Below, piece after piece: positions 59,490 through 61,011 of a stretch of DNA of 61,011 nucleotides (position 1 is its first letter; every line of letters starts with the position of its first letter). A program made the translations under genes and the position numbers. Source of the stretch: Sporomusa silvacetica DSM 10669 (lineage in GTDB: Bacteria; Bacillota; Negativicutes; Sporomusales; Sporomusaceae); the NCBI RefSeq assembly GCF_002257705.1, contig NZ_LSLK01000108.1:1-61011 (forward strand), in the 5' to 3' direction. The notes beneath the pieces were generated by a model. The model saw only the letters and a list, made by a program, of their open reading frames with translations, was not told the origin of the DNA and made no database searches.

Positions 59490-60773
59490 ATGTCTTCTGT
59501 AGTTGTCATTGGAACCCAGTGGGGTGACGAGGGAAAAGGCAAGATTGTTGATTACTTAGCTGAACAAGCCGACGTTGTGGTTCGGTATCAAGGTGGTAAT
59601 AATGCCGGTCACACTGTAGTTGTTGACGGTACTGAGTTTAAACTGCATTTATTGCCCTCAGGCATATTATATTCAGGCAAGACTTGCGTAGTCGGCAACG
59701 GTGTCGTAATTGATCCGCCCGTTATGCTTAAAGAACTGCAAGGCATGAAGGATAAAGGCATTGATACCTCAGGGTTAAAAGTGTCTAATCGTGCTCATGT
59801 CATTATGCCATATCACCGGCTGCTTGATGAAGTGGAAGAAGAGTCCCGTGGGGATCGTAAAATTGGCACAACCAAACGCGGCATTGGTCCGTGTTATATG
59901 GATAAAAATGCCCGTTCAGGCATCCGGATAGTTGATTTGATGGATGAAGAAGAATTCTGTTCTAAGCTGGAATTCAACCTGGAGGCCAAAAATCATCTTT
60001 TAAAAGCAGTGTATGGTGTGGAAGGTTTTGACTTTGAACAACTCAAACAGGAATACCTAGAGTATGCCCGTCAACTCAAACCGTATGTGACCGATACGGC
60101 GGCTGTGCTGCATACTGCCATTAAAAATGGTAAAAAGGTGTTATTTGAAGGGGCACAGGCCACCCAATTGGATCTGGATCATGGCACCTATCCTTATGTA
60201 ACTTCCTCTCACCCTATCGCTGGCGGTGCCTGCATTGGCGCTGGTGTAGGGCCAACACAAATCAATAAAGTAATTGGTGTAGTTAAAGCCTATACCACAC
60301 GGGTTGGAGAAGGTCCTTTCCCGACTGAGCTTACTGATGAAGTGGGCCAGACCATTAGAGAAATTGGTCACGAGTATGGTACAACAACTGGTCGCCCCCG
60401 GCGCTGCGGCTGGCTGGATGCCTGCGTAGTACGTTATGCCGGTTATCTTAGTGGCATTGAGTATATGGCAATTACCCGCCTGGATATTCTTGATAGCTTG
60501 AAGACACTTAAGATTTGTACTGGTTACAAATATAAAGGTCAGCTCTTAAATGAGTTCCCTGCCAGCCTCAAGGTTTTGGATCAGGTTGAACCAATTTATG
60601 AGGAACTACCAGGTTGGCAAGAGCCTACCTGCACCGTGAAAAGTTATGATGCGTTGCCAGTCAATGCGCGTCGCTATATTGAACGGCTGAGTGAAGTCAG
60701 TGGTATTAAGATTGGTATCGTTTCGGTTGGTCCTGGACGTGAGCAAACAATGATTCTCGATGATATGTTTTAA
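59490..60773 (+). CDS. purA: Adenylosuccinate synthetase
   Basis: Joins IMP and aspartate with GTP in AMP synthesis. 427 residues. The N-terminal GTQWGDEGKGKIVDYL contains the active-site Asp13 and P-loop-like motif; GNNAGHTVV, GIGPCYMDK and TTTGRPRRCGWLD are diagnostic. The frame is open upstream to 59364, but GAAAGGA at 59475-59481 and the family N-terminus fix ATG 59490. Conserved position after dnaB in Bacillota, though here the dha cluster intervenes. Confidence 0.97.
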   Translation: MSSVVVIGTQWGDEGKGKIVDYLAEQADVVVRYQGGNNAGHTVVVDGTEFKLHLLPSGILYSGKTCVVGNGVVIDPPVMLKELQGMKDKGIDTSGLKVSNRAHVIMPYHRLLDEVEEESRGDRKIGTTKRGIGPCYMDKNARSGIRIVDLMDEEEFCSKLEFNLEAKNHLLKAVYGVEGFDFEQLKQEYLEYARQLKPYVTDTAAVLHTAIKNGKKVLFEGAQATQLDLDHGTYPYVTSSHPIAGGACIGAGVGPTQINKVIGVVKAYTTRVGEGPFPTELTDEVGQTIREIGHEYGTTTGRPRRCGWLDACVVRYAGYLSGIEYMAITRLDILDSLKTLKICTGYKYKGQLLNEFPASLKVLDQVEPIYEELPGWQEPTCTVKSYDALPVNARRYIERLSEVSGIKIGIVSVGPGREQTMILDDMF

Positions 60774-60782
60774 TGGACAACA

Positions 60783-60810
60783 AAAACACCCCGCCGCGGC
60801 GGGGTGTTTT
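60783..60810 (+). terminator. Terminator after purA
   Basis: AAAACACCCCGCCG/CGGCGGGGTGTTTT is a perfect palindrome, 12 bases past the purA stop. It can work in both directions, also closing the transposase gene to its right. Confidence 0.92.
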
Positions 60811-60841
60811 GCTAAGCTTTTTAGTAGGCGATAGGTTTCGC

Positions 60842-61011
60842 TTAATGCTTTGCTAGAGTGGACATTTTCCAAAAAGACAGTATTATGGTTCCAGGAAGAA
60901 CCTTGGATATAGATGTCTTTTTGGGGATGAAGCGCCGGATGAGGCCATTGTGGCGTTCATTGGTGCCACGCTCCCAGGAAGAGTAGGGGTGAGCAAAGTA
61001 GACCTTGCAGT
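60842..61011 (-). mobile_element. IS30-family transposase, C-terminal part (cut by window end)
   Basis: Reading the minus strand from base 61009 gives 55 codons and a TAA at 60842-60844. The first 34 residues (YFAHPYSSWERGTNERHNG, then LIRRFIPKKTSI) match the highly conserved C-terminal catalytic stretch of IS30 transposases, including the Glu of the DDE triad in WERGTNE. After SISKV the reading becomes unlike the family (expected NxPRK...LGYKTP), so the 3' end is probably decayed or frameshifted. The rest of the element lies outside the window. Confidence 0.85.

Noticed and set aside
1..61011. CRISPR arrays, rRNA genes, tRNA genes and prophage genes
   Set aside because: No regular direct repeats with spacers, no rRNA segments, no tRNA cloverleaf and no phage-type genes were seen on reading both strands.

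Overview
The window looks like an origin-proximal piece of a spore-forming, low-to-mid GC Bacillota chromosome. The spore-type genes (yyaC, a LonC protease, a SigH-like sigma factor) and the overall gene content suggest a sporulating Negativicute of the Sporomusaceae type; that assignment is inference. Nearly all genes lie on the + strand. The set mnmE-mnmG-rsmG-noc-soj-parB ... ychF-rpsF-ssb-rpsR ... gdpP-rplI-lonC-dnaB ... purA follows the familiar order around oriC. This puts the origin to the left of base 1, with transcription running away from it.

Layout. 1-2016: the 3' end of a group II intron, then two minus-strand genes (a zinc-ribbon hypothetical and cheV) where rnpA/yidC/jag would normally precede mnmE. 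2329-12550: tRNA and rRNA modification (mnmE, mnmG, rsmG) and chromosome organisation (noc with an internal Noc site; soj-parB with one parS inside parB and one just after it), interrupted by a minus-strand methionine synthase split into core and reactivation subunits. 12587-19139: aspA, hydF, a cysteine desulfurase, and a DUF554/DUF4446/M23/bactofilin group. 19173-23241: spore gene yyaC with a forespore-type promoter, and selA-selB.

23262-34420 is a nitrogen and amino-acid block. A ykkC-family leader, best read as a ppGpp riboswitch, is followed by a second unidentified leader with mutually exclusive stems. Next come a three-gene split glutamate synthase and a liv branched-chain amino-acid ABC transporter with its own consensus promoter, operator-like palindrome and structured leader. 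34444-38605: a NiCo-type riboswitch with its cation-efflux gene, then a selenium cluster in which selD itself encodes selenocysteine (in-frame TGA plus SECIS), followed by yedF, a DUF3343 gene with no usual start codon, mscS and DUF951. selC was not found.

38704-51202: housekeeping genes (ychF, an MFS exporter, rpsF-ssb-rpsR, a PAS histidine kinase, a MazG-like gene, DUF2232, gdpP, rplI, lonC, dnaB). 51232-52640: a truncated DMT-transporter remnant and a c-di-GMP-I riboswitch ahead of a SigH-like sigma factor. 52735-59129: an HPr-PAS-PAS-sigma54 activator facing a sigma54 promoter that drives dhaK-dhaL-dhaM-HPr-EI, a self-contained PEP-to-dihydroxyacetone phosphorelay. 59172-60810: purA behind a long structured leader. 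The window ends in the C-terminal part of an IS30-family transposase.

The most novel-looking items are the tandem leader before the glutamate synthase, the c-di-GMP riboswitch linked to a SigH-type sigma factor, the HPr-fused sigma54 regulator of a complete Dha phosphorelay, and the structured purA and livJ leaders.
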